From positions 232,001-296,000 of the forward strand of contig NW_024727881.1 of NCBI RefSeq assembly GCF_018991925.1: 64,000 nucleotides of DNA, written 5' to 3'. This stretch comes from Homarus americanus. Its lineage: Eukaryota > Arthropoda > Malacostraca > Decapoda > Nephropidae. Each line of letters starts with the position of its first letter. Position 1 is the stretch's first letter. The translations under genes and the position numbers were made by a program. Below the pieces are notes generated by a model that saw only the letters and a program-made list of their open reading frames with translations, did not search any database and was not told where the DNA came from. This document shows, one piece after another, positions 1 through 12,672 of this stretch.

Positions 1-224
1 GGAAAAACAAACAATTTAAACTATTTTCACATTTTGTCACACTTTCTGATGATCATTTGTAATAATAAAAAACACATAATAAAACACTGTCAACTTTTAG
101 ATAATGAAACATCCAAAAACAAAATATTTTCGCTAACTGTAAACGTTGGGCTGATTAATTATATAAAACAAAGTATTTTCACTATATGTTGACTCTCCTG
201 GTGATGAATTATGAAAACAAAGGA

Positions 225-254
225 GTGTGTGTGTGCGTGTGTGTGTGTGTGTGT
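225..254. repeat. (GT)n microsatellite
   Basis: A 30-bp GT run with one GC. Confidence 0.9.
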
Positions 255-255
255 A

Positions 256-1320
256 AAGTCAGTACAGAAAAGCTTAAGTATATTACAGTTTCTCACAAAG
301 ACAAACCTTAAACAGAACACAGTTTCACTTCGTAATAACACCTTAACGAAGAGTGACGTTTACCTTCCCTACATGGCTCGTCTGTAGGCTCTCACTGTGT
401 CAACATATCCACACCAGCTTAATCAGGTTCAGATTAAAGACCTGCTGACCTGACCTGACCTGACCTCGCACGTCATGTTAAGCTGCCCCGGGTCACCTAA
501 TAAGCAACAACTTTGCACTAACGGATAAAAAAATTACTTCGGGGTTCAGTGCAAGATCTCGTGTTTACAGAACTAGTGGGTGTAAGATCGAGGGGAATAT
601 TCTATAGATGATTCAAAAGCGATATTTTCAGAAATTTGGGGCTGTCTCGTATTACAGCATTATTTTATTCTAATCTGATATACATTTTTAAAGAGACTTT
701 ATATATTTTTTGTTTAGATCAGAGTTTTTTTATATAAATTGGGATCTTTTATGAATTGTATTTAGATGGACTGTTTTGTTTTCACTTAAATTCACGAGAA
801 GAATCTGAAGAATCATTTACAAACAATTTTATATTCATACAGTTGAAGTGTTGAAAAAAAAACATTTAACAAACTTCCAAGTAATAAAAAAAACACACAC
901 AAACGACCACCATAAATATATATATATATAAACACACGTAGGAAACTATTCTCATTAACACTATAAAAAAAACCCACAAACACTAAAATACCCACTAGAT
1001 GCCAATACCACAAACTCGACATCATGGAAAAAAAATTCCCCCAAAAAACACACATACACAAACACAAATAAAAACACGATCAATATAAATACATCACAGA
1101 GAAATATCCTTACCATGCACAGAAGCTTGATGATAATGCAGGCCAAACACGATGACAAACAAACAGACACATTAAATTAACTACTGGAATAGAAAGGGCG
1201 AGGGATAATCTCTAAATAAAACAAATAATCACTCAGGTATCTACAGTTGTTAATTACAGGTGTTATAATCTACAGGTAGAGGTTGATGATTTAGTATCTA
1301 GACATAAGGACAGGTGTAAC
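256..1320. other. AT-rich non-coding stretch
   Basis: AT-rich sequence with a (TGACC)x4 run at 446-465, a short (TA)n at 916-930 and A-rich runs of C(A)n. No gene is seen. Confidence 0.7.
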
Positions 1321-1324
1321 TTGC

Positions 1325-1530
1325 TATATATACAGGTAAAGGGGGGTGGTTGGGGAGAGGGAGGGAAGATAATTTTATACATTTGGCAGGGGGAAGGGGA
1401 GAGAATTTGATACAGTTAGGAGGAGGAGGAAGGGAAGGGAAGGGGGAAGAGGGGGATTTGATACCGTTGGGGAGAAGGAGGGGATATTCGGTAGGTGGGG
1501 TGGAAGGGGGGGGGGGTAAATATCTAGATA
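1325..1530. repeat. G-rich polypurine tract
   Basis: GGGAGAGG, GGAGGAGG and G-run motifs on the plus strand. Confidence 0.8.
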
Positions 1531-2008
1531 CACAGGGATAGATTTTATATTACTACAGGTGAGAGAGAGCTTAAGGCCTAATGAGTTAATTACTACAGGT
1601 TACAGGTAAAGATTAAATTAATTCTAAAGACTAAAGGATAATAATTTAGATATACAGGGAGATTAAGAGATACAGGGAGATTTAGAGATATACAAGAGGG
1701 ACTAGGTTACAGTTATACACATACGGTTAGGGAGATGGTGTCTAAGAGGTTGACAGGTGGTTTCTACAGGTACATTGGCAAACCTTTGGGAGCTCCGTAA
1801 AGGTGATGCTTACCTGTAAAGTGAAAAGAAAAGAGTTAGTAACATTGACGTGTTATAATACAGGCGACTATAATATATATATACAGTATAGCGGTATAGT
1901 ATATATATAGTTGAATCTGTATAGCAGTGTATAGTTAAATCTGTTTGTTTTATATATATATGGGGTGATATAATGACGTAGGCTTTCCTGGGTGAGGGGA
2001 TATTATGT
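1531..2008. other. AT-rich stretch with scattered TACAGGT motifs
   Basis: TACAGGT/ACAGGTAA motifs recur between about 1250 and 1770 at irregular spacing, with TATATATA runs near 1870-1970. No gene is seen. Confidence 0.6.
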
Positions 2009-2084
2009 CTCTGTCTGTCTATCTGTCTGTCTGTCTATCTGTCTGTCTGTCTGTCTCTTTTCCTCTATTGTCTCCCTAACTCAC

Positions 2085-2162
<78 letters not shown>
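2009..2162. repeat. (TCTG)n then (TC)n
   Basis: TCTG/TCTA units to 2057, a short spacer, then a pure (TC)n of about 68 bp. Confidence 0.95.
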
Positions 2163-2168
<6 letters not shown>

Positions 2169-3245
2169 TCTCACCTTCATTCTCGGTTACCTCCCAATCA
2201 GTCCCTCTCACTTTCGTCACCCTATCACACTCCCTCTCACCTTCCCTCTCCTCCACGTCTCCCTCTTTCAGCCTGACTCTCCCACTCACACAGTAGTGGG
2301 AAAAAGAGCAACAGAGGAGAGGTGGACACGGTATGTTACACGGGATCAACAGGGATTTGAGGAGAGGCGTGGGAGAGGGGAGAGGGGGAACTGAAAGAGA
2401 TTGGGTGAGTGGGAAGAGTGGGGTTAAAAGAGGGTGGGGGAGGAGGAATAATGGGCGGGGGAGAGTTGAAAGAGTGTGGGGAAAGAGGGAAAAGGAGTGG
2501 GGGATGAGAGGGTAGGCGAGGAAGAGGGAGATATATGACGAGTGTCACTCTTCCTATCCTTTCTCTCACTATCTCCCTCTCCCTCTTTTCTCTACCCCTC
2601 CCACTCCATCATTCTCAACCTCTGCCATCTCGCTCCCTCACCCTCTCCCCCCCTCATTCCCACCCTCCTACACCCTTCCTCATCTTCTCCCTCACTCTCC
2701 CCACCCTATCCCTCACTCTCCCCACCTTCTCCCTCACTCTCCCTCACCCTCTCCCTCACTCTCTCCCACTATAATAATCTTTACCGGATCACTGCCGTAG
2801 TGGTAATTTCCGCCACCATTAAAACACGCCCTCCCTATTAGCCATTAGTTAATAGATTTAATGGGTACCTCCACTTAATCTCTTCAGAGTAGGTGTTCAG
2901 GAGGGGAGGGAAGTGAGAAATACTAGTGAGAGTTGAGGGAGGGGGGTGGAGAGAGGGGAGGGAGGAATAGGGGAGATAGGGGAGGGTGGGTGAGAGGGGG
3001 GAGGGAAGGGAGGAAGGATGAAATGGGTCAAAGGGGGGAGGGAGGGAAGGAAAGAGGAGGAGAGGGTTAGAAGGGAGGGGTGAGGAGGGAAAGAGGGGAA
3101 GAGGAGAGAGGGAGAGAGAGATAGATGATTGAGGGTAAAAAGGGTAAGAGGGAAGGAGAGAGGGTGAGAATGGTAGACGGGAAGGAGGAAGAAGAGAGAA
3201 GAGAAGAGATAGAGGGGGGGGGGAGACGGAGGGAAGACGGTAGGA
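2161..3245. repeat. Alternating polypyrimidine/polypurine blocks
   Basis: C/T-rich 2161-2280, G/A-rich 2290-2530, C/T-rich 2545-2770 (with a CCTCACTCTCCC repeat) and G/A-rich 2900-3240. All long frames here are composition effects. Confidence 0.85.
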
Positions 3246-3532
3246 TGAGTGTTGTTGTTCTTGTTATTGTTGTTGTTACTGTTAGTTATTATTGATGGAT
3301 ACAAATAAAATATAACAATAATAATATTTCCTCAAAACTAATTATAAACACCAGAAAATAAATGAACGAGATATCGCCCGGACAAACAAAACAAACAGAA
3401 AAAACGGAATCAAACAAAGCGCAACACCTATCCTCGGGGCATAAGCTTCGCGCGGCATCTGGAGAGTGTATTGAGTCCAGGGAGGAAGGCAGTGTATAAC
3501 ATTAGCATTATGGATTAATACTAATAATATTA

Positions 3533-3533
<1 letters not shown>

Positions 3534-3568
<35 letters not shown>
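3534..3568. repeat. (ATT)n microsatellite
   Basis: About 12 ATT units. Confidence 0.95.
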
Positions 3569-3569
<1 letters not shown>

Positions 3570-3664
3570 AAATTATCACAGTTATCATTATTGTTTCTTC
3601 CTTTTACTCATTTTCATTCGTTATTCTAATTAATTTTTTCTATCTACTGATTCTGTTTTTACAG

Positions 3665-3715
3665 TGGCAGCGGTACACGTGGGCTGCCTCCAGACTCTCA
3701 CCCTCTGAGTCCTAG
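3665..3715 (+). CDS. Possible short terminal exon
   Basis: A strong polypyrimidine tract and CTGTTTTTACAG precede 3665. The frame reads WQRYTWAASRLSPSES and then stops at 3713-3715. The short length makes a chance match likely. Confidence 0.12.
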   Translation, partial: WQRYTWAASRLSPSES

Positions 3716-4050
3716 AGGCGAGAACACTTACTTATACCGTGAGAGAGAGAGAGAGACTATATAATGACTGGGGGTAACTGTGATAAAAAAAACGACGCGT
3801 ATATTTCTGTCGCATCCTCCATCGGCCAGAGAATAACAGGGTGTCTGAGCTGCACCGTCTGAGGGCACGAAGCTCGGGTGTTGACTCAGAGAAGACAAGG
3901 GCCCAGGTCTCTAGTTATCTTTTTTATCATTCTCTCCCTCTTCATTTTTTTCTCTTCACGTTATCTTTATCTCTTTCATCCATTTTTTCTAGTCGGTTTT
4001 CTGATTCTTTTTTCTATTTTCAATGATATTATAATTTAGACTCGCGAGAT

Positions 4051-4119
4051 CTCACTTTCTCTCACATCTCTCACTTTCTCTCACATCTCTCACTTTCTCT
4101 CACATCTCTCACTTTCTCT
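4051..4119. repeat. 19-bp minisatellite, 3.6 copies
   Basis: CTCACTTTCTCTCACATCT repeats at 4051, 4070, 4089 and 4108 (partial). Confidence 0.9.
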
Positions 4120-4125
4120 ACCTAC

Positions 4126-4714
4126 TTTATCTCTCTCTGAGTCCTTCCCTCCATCACCAGGAATGAATATGCATGGTCACGAGACATTTTCCGCTGTCAC
4201 AAGTAATCTTAGGAAAGGAACTGTATGCCTGGGTCCCTGCCAAACCGTTCCCTTGGACACGTTCCCATTCCCATTCCCAGGATTGTTGGGAGCCTTTGTC
4301 AACAATCCTACCAGTTATAAGGTCTAACTTCTCACTGGAGTTGGCTGCTACAACCTCCTCCTCTCCTCCACCCCGTCTCCCTCCCCCTCCCCCATCTCCT
4401 CCTGCCTCTCACACAAGTAGTTATAACTCCTAACTACCTTGTTGGAGTTTCTTGGGCTGTCTACTTAAGCTTATTTAAGATCTGTGTTGGATGTTCTTGG
4501 CGTATGCAGAGTGAGTTAAGTTGGGAAATTGCATTCTTTAGTATCATCTTCGTGTACTTCCTCTGTAGACCGCTGCTGTAGGTTGTCGTCACTTGCTGGG
4601 GCGTTCTCTTTACCAGCCAACCAACATTTTCTTACTTAACAACTTTTTCATATTTTTGTGTGGGTGATTTAATGACTGTGTATGAATCCTTCCCTAACTA
4701 GATACTCGGGCAAC

Positions 4715-4717
<3 letters not shown>
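4126..4717. other. Unique sequence, no convincing gene
   Basis: An 86-codon plus-strand frame (4173-4433) ends in a Pro/Ser-rich run from CTCC repeats and shows no family resemblance. CCATTCCCATTCCCA is a small repeat at 4265. Confidence 0.6.

Positions 4718-4777
<60 letters not shown>
4718..4777. repeat. (CA)n microsatellite
   Basis: A pure run of about 30 units. Confidence 0.95.
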
Positions 4778-4779
<2 letters not shown>

Positions 4780-4934
4780 TGGTAGTTAGAATCGTCAGCT
4801 GTTGGAGTCTCTTAAGTCACTATTCTCGTTATTTATCCCAATTTACTTTATTTATTGTTCTTTACTTGTTTATCAAAATGTATTAACACGGACAGACTCA
4901 TCAGCTAGGTAGAACAACTCACCTGATTGATATT

Positions 4935-5125
4935 AATACATTTTCCCATACATTAATTCATACATTTTCCCATAAAATTTCTCATACATTTTTTCATACA
5001 TTTGCCCCATACATTTCCCCATACATTTTCCCCATCCAATTCCCCATACATTTCCCCATACCATACATTTCCCCATACATTTTCCCCATCCAATTCCCCA
5101 TACATTTCCCCATACATTTTTTCAC
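4935..5125. repeat. Degenerate 13-bp repeat (CATACATTTTCCC)
   Basis: About a dozen units of CATACATTTYCCC are mixed with CATCCAATTCCC variants. A longer block (CATACATTTTCCCCATCCAA) occurs twice. Confidence 0.85.
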
Positions 5126-5381
5126 GCTAATTTCCTTCATTTCCTACATTGCCTTTTGACTTATTCCAACTTTAAGTGAAGATATTTCCCTCTTGTCCAG
5201 GTAGTGGCAGGTGTCACCTTTAACAGCCCATCAACTCTTAATTGGTCTACGCACTTCAACGTTAAATTGTACTTTGTTGGAACACACTCGCTGATAAATA
5301 CCGCTTCGTTAATCAATGTTTGAATGAACGTCAGGTAGTTTTTTTTCCTTCCTCTCTATTGGTCAGGACAACTGGGAAATT

Positions 5382-5784
5382 ACATCTACAGGGTGTCCCA
5401 ATAATAGTGTTTACATCTACAGGGTGTCCCAATAATAGTGTTTACATCTACAGGGTGTCCCAATAATGGTGTTTACATCTACAGGGTGTCCCAATAATGG
5501 TGTTTACATCTACAGGGTGTCCCAATAATGGTGTTTGCATCTACAGGGTGTCCCAATAATAGTGTTTACATCTACAGGGTGTCCCAATAATGGTGTTTAC
5601 ATCTACAGGGTATCCCAATAATGGTGTTTACATCTACAGGGTGTCCCAATAATAGTGTTTACATCTACAGGGTGTCCCAATAATAGTGTTTACATGTACA
5701 GGGTGTCCCAATAATGGTGTTTACATCTACAGGGTGTCCCAATAATAGTGTTTACATGTACAGGGTGTCCCAATAATGGTGTTT
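5382..5784. repeat. 31-bp minisatellite, 13 exact-length copies
   Basis: Thirteen units start every 31 bp from 5382 to 5754 with no indels. The unit contains ACATCTACAGGGTGTCCCAA, and variation is limited to a few positions (A/G before TGTTT, C/G in ACATSTAC). The embedded TACAGGGTGTCCCA resembles the TA-flanked end of a DNA transposon (inference). It sits 35 bp from the next satellite. Confidence 0.95.
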
Positions 5785-5818
5785 ATACATCGACCAAGTG
5801 AACAAGTCCCACCTGGCT

Positions 5819-6075
5819 ACAGTGAAACCTCGATATAACGGACTTCTTTCTCCTGATAATCCGTTAAATGGGGGTTTCACATATAACGGACCCTCGATAT
5901 AACGGGCTTCTTTCTTCTGATAATTCGTTAAATGGGGGTTTCACATATAACGGACCCTCGATATAACGTACTTTTTTCTCCTGATAATTCGTTAAATGGG
6001 GGTTTCACATATAACGGACCCTCGATATAACGGACTTCCTGTTTCACATAATCCGTTAAATGGGGGGTCTCACAT
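5819..6075. repeat. 64-bp tandem repeat made of pogo/Tigger-like transposon ends
   Basis: TA followed by CAGTGAAACCTCGATATAAC at 5819 has the form of a pogo/Tigger-type terminal inverted repeat next to a TA target. From 5830 a 64-bp unit starts at 5830, 5894, 5958 and 6022, the last shortened. Each unit holds TATAACGGA and its inverse TCCGTTA, plus GGGTTTCACAT, the inverse of the TIR start. No transposase is present. Confidence 0.85.
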
Positions 6076-6119
6076 CTTAAATCATTTGTTCTAACACATA
6101 TATCTGTCCACTGAGTAAG

Positions 6120-6430
6120 GTATTCCGGCCTATTGAGTACGGTAACCTAATCACTTGAGTACGATGACTTAACCCCTTGAGCACGACTTAACCCTATGAG
6201 TACGACTTAACCACTTGAGTACGACGACTTAACCACTTGAGTACGATTATTTAACAACTTGAGTACAATGACTTAACCTTATGAGTACGACGATCAAACA
6301 ACTCGAGTGTTATGATGCAACCCTTTGAGTACGATAGCTTAACCATTTAATTACGATCATTTAAATTGAGTACGATGGCTTTACCCTTTGAATACGACGA
6401 GCTGTGCCTTTGAGTACAATGGTTCTAATA
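6120..6430. repeat. Degenerate satellite, TTGAGTACGA unit
   Basis: About 14 irregular copies of TTGAGTACGATGACTTAACC (roughly 20-24 bp) continue directly from the transposon-end array. Unit length varies by indels, which suggests an older array. Confidence 0.8.
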
Positions 6431-6691
6431 CTCAGTGGGCTCAGTAATCATACTCAAAAGATTAAATTATATACCCCAACACATTTTGATTTTCCTTAAA
6501 ATATATACATCCATAACATTCTCTCTCCTGTAAAGAAGATATACCAAAAATATATATATATACCTTCATGTTAAAACAAAATTAATCTATATCCCAAATT
6601 ACATCCACTCTTTTCCTTAAAATATACATCCTTAAAATAGTCTTCCTTAAAATACGAACCCTAAAAACACACATACATAACCTAAAGACAC

Positions 6692-6708
6692 ATACACACA
6701 CACACACA

Positions 6709-6746
<38 letters not shown>
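6692..6746. repeat. (CA)n microsatellite
   Basis: A CA run with one CATA interruption. Confidence 0.95.
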
Positions 6747-6751
<5 letters not shown>

Positions 6752-6884
6752 GTGATCACATGTAAACGTTAAGCATATATTCCACATTAACATTTACAAC
6801 ATTTACAGGGTGATGTTATCCTTGACAACTTAATTAATGAAGTGTTACTCGACTGTTTGTGTTTGATAATTCTTGTGTATATTA

Positions 6885-7165
6885 ATAAAGGGGGAGGGGA
6901 GAGAGGAATGGAAGGGAGGGGAAGGAGGGAAGAGAAGGGAAGGGGGGGTGAAGGAAGTTGAAAGGAGAAAGGGGGAAGGTAGAAGGGAGGCGAGAAAAGA
7001 AAGGAAAAGATGAAAGGGGAAGGGAAGGTTTGGAGGGGGTGAGGAGAAAGGAAGAAGAAGGGGGGAAGGAGGGATGAAAGTGAAAGGAAGGTATAAGGAG
7101 AAATGAGGAGGAAAGGAGACGGTGAAGGGAAAGGGAAGAAGAAGGAAGAAGGAAAGAGGAACAGA
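6885..7165. repeat. Polypurine tract
   Basis: GGAAGGGA-type G/A sequence on the plus strand running up to the long (CA)n. Confidence 0.85.
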
Positions 7166-7190
7166 ATGAATGGATGTTAAGACAAGTATT

Positions 7191-7473
<283 letters not shown>

Positions 7474-7716
7474 CCTTTTCTGTCTATGATTGTTTATGTT
7501 TCCTGTCTGCCTGTCTAAACCAAACCTCTCAATAGTATCACCCTTTAGATTAGCAATGCCATAGTCACCTTACCCGTCTGTCTCTTTGTCTCGTATTCCT
7601 GTCTGTCTGTCTGCTGTCTGTCCTAACTGAATACCAACACCCCCCCTCTCCAATCCCCCTCCACCCCCTCTTCTCCTATTCAGTCTTCTCTAAACTTAAA
7701 CACAACAACGTCAGAG

Positions 7717-7816
<100 letters not shown>

Positions 7817-8078
7817 AGTCATGGCTCAAAACAGACACACTACATCAATCTCTCTCTCTTCTCTCTTCTCCATCTGTTCTCCATTTCCTTCTCCTTTCCT
7901 TCTATCTCTTCCCGTCTATCCATCTCATCCCTTATCCACAATCACCTTACCTATCCATTTCTTATCAACGTTACTTGTTTTTCTTCTCCTTCTCTCCCCT
8001 ATCCTGACCTACTTCTACCTACCTGTGTTTACTGCCTCTACCATCATCCTAATCCTTCCTTAGTCCATCTCTACTCTA

Positions 8079-8585
8079 ACATCATCCTCCATCATCCTAC
8101 ACCCCATCCTCCATCATCCTACACCCCATCCTCCATCATCCTACACCCCATCCTCCATCATCCTACTCCCCATCCTTCATCATCCTACACCCCATCCTCC
8201 ATCATCCTACACCCCATCCTCCATCATCCTACACCCCATCCTCCATCATCCTACTCCCCATCCTTCATCATCACACACCCCCATCCTCCATCTCATCTAC
8301 ACCCCATCCTCCATCATCCTACACCCCATCCTCCATCCTACACACCCATCCTCCATCATCCTACACCCCATCCTCCATCATCCTACTCCCCATCCTTCAT
8401 CATCCTACACCCCATCCTCCATCATCCTACTCCCTATCCTCCATCATCCTACACCCCATCCTCCATCATCCTACACCCCATCCTCCATCATCCTACACCC
8501 CATCCTCCATCACCCTACACCCCATCCTCCATCATCCTACACCCCATCCTCCATCATCCTACTCCCCATCCTTCATCATCCTATA
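8079..8585. repeat. 22-bp minisatellite (about 23 copies)
   Basis: Units of ACCCCATCCTCCATCATCCT plus AC repeat head to tail, with occasional CTACTCCCC and short deletion variants. Confidence 0.95.
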
Positions 8586-8709
8586 CACCTCAATAGAACA
8601 ACACTTGACACTTTACTGAGGGGGAAAAAAAGTCGTTTGGTCTTGTGTACTCTATAGTAGTGGTGTGTTACAGTATGCAAATGAGGGAATGGTCATTAAG
8701 TCTACACCA

Positions 8710-9230
8710 GAAGGGGTGTTGGGTGTTGAAGGTCTAGAGTGAGAGAGAGGGAGTGAGTAGGAAGAGGATATAGGGAGGGAGAGGGGTAGGATGGGAGGAT
8801 GAAGAGGAGGAGAAGGAAGTCACTGGGGTGGTAGGAGGAGGAGGAAAAATAAGAGGAAGAAGAGGAGGAGGAGGATGTTGACATATGGGAGGCCAGAGGG
8901 AGAGTAGGGAGGAAGAGACATGGGGGGAGAGGTGGGGGGGGAGAGGTAGGGGGAGGTGAGGGGGAGAGGTAGGGGGGAGAGGTAGGGGGAGAGGAAGGAA
9001 GAGGAAAGAAGGAGAACATGGGCAAGACACACAGGAGGGAGAGGAGGGGAGGAAAAGAGGTAAAGGGGGAGGAGGAGGAGGTGGTTAGGGATGGGAGGAA
9101 GAGAGGGGAGAGTAGGAGATGGGAGGGAAGAGAAGGAAATTGAGGGGGAAAGATTAAGACAGATAGAAAATGAAAGGAGTGGGAGAGAGAGACAGGTAAA
9201 GAAATAGAGAGAGAGAGAGTGTGAGTAATA
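8710..9230. repeat. Polypurine tract
   Basis: GGAGGAGG, GGGGAGAGGTAG and (GA)n motifs, ending at the minus-strand LINE tail. Confidence 0.85.
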
Positions 9231-9232
9231 TA

Positions 9233-9407
9233 ATAATAATAATAAACGGTTTATTAATAGAGTGGCTGAAAATATACAGACTTACATTTGATTTAGACAT
9301 AATGATATAATATGCATTGAATACATTTACAGGGCTGTACAGTACATAAATCAGGAATTGTTTATTATTTTAACAATAGATGGGATGGTGCTGTTCATAT
9401 ATCTATC

Positions 9408-9408
<1 letters not shown>
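9233..9408 (-). mobile_element. LINE 3' end, third copy, truncated at a (CA)n tract
   Basis: Read on the minus strand, the (AC)n tract (9486-9409) runs straight into codons for TDRYMNSTIPSIVKIINNS and a stop. These match the last residues of the 33.5-kb element (TDRYKNSPVPTIVKIINNM). A 3' UTR follows with GTATATTTTCAGCC, AATAAACCGTTTA and a short (ATT)n tail. It is a related but different subfamily: the hairpin partner GGCTG is missing and the UTR is shorter. The homology reaches the CA repeat with no spacer. Confidence 0.8.

Positions 9409-9486
<78 letters not shown>
9409..9486. repeat. (GT)n at the 5' junction of the minus-strand LINE
   Basis: A pure run of 39 units. On the minus strand it is (AC)n directly joined to LINE codons. 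Confidence 0.95.
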
Positions 9487-9493
<7 letters not shown>

Positions 9494-9567
9494 ACTCACT
9501 TAACCGACACCCAATGAAAAAAAAATTAATAAAAAAATAAAAAAAATAAAAAAAATAAAAAATAAAA

Positions 9568-9970
9568 ATCTCTCAGCCCCAGAAATAAAATGTCTCTATC
9601 TGAAGGCTCGACTAGAGAGGGAGAGGAGAGAGATAGAGAGATAATTCTTAATGAGACAAGAGAGATAATAAGGAAACTATCACATTAGGTACCTGAGGTT
9701 TATCAAAGTTATCTCAAGGCTAAAGGAGAGAAGAAGAAGAATCAATGACAACATCCCTTCCCTCCAGGTTCTCTTATATAACACCCAAGATTGCTTTCAT
9801 GCACAAGGGTCCTTTCCCGTTTGCTTGTCTGTGGTCCAAAAGCCCTCGACTCGACTGCTTGTGCCGCCCACAACTCTCAGGAACATCCAATACGTCTGAG
9901 AGAGCTAGGATAGCCTAAGAGAGACGCTGAGATGTGAGGAAGGCTGCAGGCATGGGAAGTGTTGATAGAG
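9568..9970. other. Unique sequence, nothing recognised
   Basis: Mixed-composition DNA without a long frame; a few CTGAGAGAG motifs. Confidence 0.6.
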
Positions 9971-10007
9971 ATGTGGCGTGTGGTGGTGTGTGGTGGTGGT
10001 GTGTGTG

Positions 10008-10009
<2 letters not shown>

Positions 10010-10075
<66 letters not shown>
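10010..10075. repeat. (GT)n microsatellite
   Basis: GT run preceded by GGTGGTGTG repeats from 9972. Confidence 0.95.
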
Positions 10076-10077
<2 letters not shown>

Positions 10078-10261
10078 TTGATAATCTTAAAACAGTTTTG
10101 TTTGCTTTAATTGCTATGGTGGTAGTGGTAGTAGTGTTGTGTGTTGCTATTCGATTAGTTAATGATTAGGAAACACCCCCCCTTCCCCCCCCTCCTCTAG
10201 TGTATGTTAGGGCTGGTGATAATTTTAAGGGGGGGGGTGGTGAAATAGTGGTTATTGGATT

Positions 10262-10425
10262 AGTTAGCTGATTGGTTGATAGGGTCTGGTTGATAGGGTC
10301 TGGTTGATAGGGGTCTGGTTGGTTGTTGGTCTGGTTGATAGGGTCTGGTTGATAGGAGGTCTGGTTGATAGGGGTCTGGTTGATAGGGGTCTGGTTGATA
10401 GGGTCTGGTTGGATGATTGGCTGTG
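10262..10425. repeat. 16-17-bp minisatellite (GGTCTGGTTGATAGG)
   Basis: About ten units of GGTCTGGTTGATAGG(G) occur in the array. On the minus strand this reads as INQTPINQTP in several frames because no frame meets a stop; it is not a protein gene. Confidence 0.9.
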
Positions 10426-10505
10426 GTTGCTGTGAATTGTTATTATGGGTGAGGCTAAAGCAAGCGAGACACACACATCACAATTGTATCAAGGGCTCTT
10501 ACTTG

Positions 10506-10538
10506 TGACCTATTGACCTATGGCTATGACCTTGACCT
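10506..10538 (-). promoter_or_regulatory. Nuclear-receptor half-site cluster
   Basis: TGACCT at 10506, 10514, 10527 and 10533 (DR2 and DR0), with TGACCTTGA at 10527. Confidence 0.35.
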
Positions 10539-10868
10539 TGTTCTGCCACCAGGTAACCTATATTTGGTCACATTGTGTGTGTGTGTGTAGTGTCGCCGGA
10601 GTCAATACTTGAACTGGTATCGATCCTGTACTGTTTCTTTGTAAATGCATTGGTGAAATATCTATTCAGAATCACACGTATACGGATACACACACCCCCT
10701 TATGTATTGTACGTATATTAATACATTCATACATGTATCATATAATATATTCACGTATATATGCTAAAAAAATATACACATGTACTTAGGATATAAACAT
10801 TGGTATGTGGATATACTCCCTAATACACGTACACAGAAATACACAAACATACATACATTAACACCATA
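10539..10868. other. Unique sequence, nothing recognised
   Basis: Moderately AT-rich with many ATACA motifs; one short (GT)n near 10575. Confidence 0.6.
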
Positions 10869-10922
10869 TACATACATACATACATACATACATACATACA
10901 TACATACATACATACATACATA
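10869..10922. repeat. (CATA)n microsatellite
   Basis: About 13 tetranucleotide units. Confidence 0.95.
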
Positions 10923-11148
10923 AACAAATTCACTGTAAAAACTCCTTCACTGGATACAACGAAAACTCCAAATTACAATAGAGAAAAGATAGCGCTGAAC
11001 CGTGGTAAAACCTGGCCAGGTAATTAGAGGCGATAAATCAAGGGACAGGTGAGACCGGAAGAGAAGGAGTAGTGGAGTGACCTGAGATAAGTATTGGCAG
11101 AATATAAAGACTGAAGAGGTTGGAGGAGAACTGAACAATTGACACGCC

Positions 11149-11239
11149 TGAGAGAGAGAGAGAGAGAGAGAAGTGTACGAGATCCTAGAAGAGAAGAGAA
11201 GAGAAGAGAAGAGAAGAGAAGAGAAGAGAAGAGAAGAGA
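11149..11239. repeat. (GA)n and (AGAAG)n
   Basis: A short GA run, 15 bp of spacer, then ten AGAAG pentamers from 11187. Confidence 0.95.
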
Positions 11240-11429
11240 CCCTATAATAAGACATACAAGTGACATAAATAAATAAATTAAATAAATAAAAATAAAATAT
11301 ATTGAAAAATTATTGAAATACAAAGCACTAGCAAATTACCACTGATCTTAAGGTAATCAAGTGGTCACTGGAGTGTGTCAGGAGTCATTATTGGCTGGGC
11401 ACTGATGTTTTAAGATGCACAATAAATGT

Positions 11430-12314
<885 letters not shown>

Positions 12315-12672
12315 TTAATTTGTCCCGTTAGAGTAGTCAAAAGTAGTGTATTTATGAGTCCAAAGTGGTGTGTTATGAGTCCAAAGTGGTGATTTAATAG
12401 TGAATTGTTGTTAAAGTCCAAATATGTGTGTTTTAATAGTAGAAATTAGTCCAAAGTAGTGTGTTTTAATAGTAGAAATTAGTCCAAAGTGGTTTAAAAG
12501 ACTACTTTGCAGGTTTTAATCCCAATTAATGTTGATATATTCCAAAGAAAAGCTAAAAAAAATACATAGTATAATTCTAAGACTCCAAAGTAGTGTTTTA
12601 ATACCCCAAAGTAGTTTAAACCCTTCAAAATAGTTTCAATAGTCCAAAGTCGTTTAATAATCCAAAGTAGTG
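12315..12672. repeat. Degenerate satellite (AGTCCAAAGTAGTG)
   Basis: Irregular copies of AGTCCAAAGTAGTGTGTTTT with spacers of variable length occur. A 46-bp block around AATAGTAGAAATTAGTCCAA is duplicated near 12437 and 12470. Confidence 0.75.

Noticed and set aside
4173..4433. 86-codon plus-strand frame in unique DNA
   Set aside because: No recognisable family, and its end is a CTCC-derived Pro/Ser run.
5382..5784. CRISPR-like regular repeats
   Set aside because: There are no unique spacers between units; this is a head-to-tail satellite in a eukaryotic genome.
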